64,000 nucleotides of DNA from Prosapia bicincta. Lineage: Eukaryota > Arthropoda > Insecta > Hemiptera > Cercopidae. Below are positions 62,881 through 64,000 of this stretch, one piece after another. Location: positions 7,022,501 to 7,086,500 of the forward strand of contig JBAIZL010000376.1 of assembly GCA_036971475.1 (NCBI GenBank). The letters run 5' to 3'. Each line of letters opens with the position of its first letter. Position 1 is the stretch's first letter. The position numbers and the translations under genes are program-made. Below the pieces are notes generated by a model. It had not been told where the DNA came from. It saw only the letters and a list, made by a program, of their open reading frames with translations, and did no database searches.

Positions 62881-62986
62881 ACTAAGCTAGTCCTGTGGTA
62901 GAGATGGGAAGAGAGTACAATTGCTGCAGCTAAGTGCTCTACACCGATAAGGTCCCTCATAGTTTTAGTAATATTAATAAATAATA

Positions 62987-63001
62987 ATCATTTTGAGAAC
63001 C
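62987..63001. other. Right target-site duplication of the non-LTR element
   Basis: ATCATTTTGAGAACC, identical to 59735-59749. Confidence 0.85.
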
Positions 63002-63564
63002 AACGTCCAATGAACTCGGAACCATACTGTTTCAATCTAATTTTCTTAGCAATATTTTAACAATTGGTTTAGTATTGTTGCAATAATGTAATTTATTTTT
63101 ATAAAAGACAATTATAAATAAATAAATATAAATGATATAAAACTGATAGAAGTAAACTGTCATCTTCTTATATCATAGATATTGAAAAACATGAATTTCA
63201 ACTCAGGCCACTCAGAAGTGATATTAACGTTGAGTGAAAAAAACATCGACTAAGAGATTAGGCCAAATTCTGTGAACAAAAACACAGAATGGAATAGTTT
63301 CAGACGGGAATTACAAGATAAAACTAAATGTCCAACTAAAGAAGAAAGAGCGACTTGACCAAAAATGTGGAAAATTTATAGTGAATATAAAAACTGCTGA
63401 ATATAATAAAACCAAGCAGACTAATTATATCACTAAAAAAAATTACTACCCAATTGAAATAAGGTAACTACTTTTAGAAAAAAGGAATGGCAAGAAGAAG
63501 ATAGCAGTAGTCCAGAGATCCAGTTGACAAAACCATTTTAAGTAACAAAGGTAAAAAAAAGTAA
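63002..63564. other. AT-rich spacer before the second BEL/Pao copy
   Basis: No gene or repeat recognised. Confidence 0.5.
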
Positions 63565-63965
63565 TGTTACGTACTTAAAACCAATATAGACTCATTTCCT
63601 TTATTTTAAACCCGCCGCCAAAGTCAGACAAAGCTCACCCGTGATAAGATTGGTTCTGCAGTTTGAACCAAGCAGAGCAAGTTAGACCTTTCCGGAGTGT
63701 AGTTCGATACACCACTACGTTCTAATATATTCTTATACTTTCAATCTCCGTACCTTCGGTACTAGCACACGTAAATGTAACTGTTTTATTAATGTTTATA
63801 CCTATTGTTATCAGTGCGTGAAATACGAACAAGTTTTCTGGCCAGAAATCGCTTATTTAATACGCGAGTGTGATAAGTGCATATTCCATGGTGCACGTAA
63901 GTACAATCTATTAGTTTATATAATTATAATAATTATTGGTCCTCCGAAAATATTGTTACCAAACA
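63565..63965 (+). repeat. 5' LTR of a second BEL/Pao copy, running off the window
   Basis: 401 bp, TGTTACG...CCAAACA, clearly related to 25861-26258 but more diverged. It is followed by AATTTGGTCCTCCGGGCCGG, the position of the primer-binding site, showing that it is a 5' LTR. The internal region lies beyond position 64000. Confidence 0.85.
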
Positions 63966-64000
63966 AATTTGGTCCTCCGGGCCGGATCTTGAGCCTTAAG

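Larger units (their letters stand above)
59750..62986 (+). mobile_element. Non-LTR retrotransposon (R1/LOA/Jockey-like) lacking reverse transcriptase
   Basis: 3.2-kb insertion between 15-bp duplications, ending TAATATTAATAAATAATA. It has an ORF1, an endonuclease fragment and an RNase H region, but the polymerase domain expected between endonuclease and RNase H is missing. The precise duplications show that this already shortened form, or a form deleted later, was inserted by target-primed reverse transcription. GC content is higher than in the surroundings. Confidence 0.85.

Overview
The window is AT-rich, repeat-dense eukaryotic genomic DNA, most likely from an arthropod. The grounds are a BEL/Pao retrotransposon, Penelope-like and non-LTR fragments, TATA plus TCAGT-type initiators, and two Polinton/Maverick (adintovirus-like) elements. 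I found no ordinary host gene. All family calls were made by eye from motifs.

Layout: 1-6370 is flank. 6377-22455 is Polinton-like element A, bounded by a terminal repeat starting AGTAGTAAGG and a perfect 6-bp target-site duplication TATAAG. 22462-25855 is flank with decayed retroelements. 25861-32454 is a BEL/Pao element with 398/399-bp LTRs and ATTTA duplications. 32460-35826 is flank. 35833-57188 is element B, a 21.4-kb Polinton with about 1.4-1.55-kb terminal inverted repeats starting AGTAGAGACG and the 6-bp duplication ACAATA. 57195-59734 is flank. 59750-62986 is a non-LTR retrotransposon that lacks its reverse transcriptase, flanked by 15-bp duplications. From 63565 to the window end lies the 5' LTR of a second BEL/Pao copy.

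Element B carries nearly the whole Polinton toolkit on the plus strand: protein-primed DNA polymerase B, chromodomain integrase, packaging ATPase, a glycosyltransferase-like protein, two overlapping ORFs of a common arthropod Polinton type, a fiber-like repeat protein, a phospholipase A2 minor capsid protein, an adenain-like protease, penton, a tiny overlapping ORF and the double-jelly-roll major capsid protein. Two unknown proteins, an array of about nine hairpins, a BIR-RING apoptosis inhibitor and a predicted spliced gene follow. In-frame TAA codons break polymerase (twice) and protease, so this copy is a decaying provirus.

Element A is a relative (homologous penton, small ORF and capsid) with a different accessory set: a secreted matrix metalloproteinase, dUTPase, a BIR protein and a small protein with an elongin BC-box-like N terminus. 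It is scrambled. Three pairs of inverted repeats fold its halves onto each other, the polymerase is cut in half, the capsid is frameshifted, and integrase and protease survive only as stubs.

Most unusual parts: the alternating hairpin array with compensatory stem changes (52104-52604), the small ORF conserved between penton and capsid in both elements, the metalloproteinase and BC-box cargo of element A, the phage-type fiber repeats, and the tandemly duplicated promoter-leader-splice-site blocks upstream of three genes.
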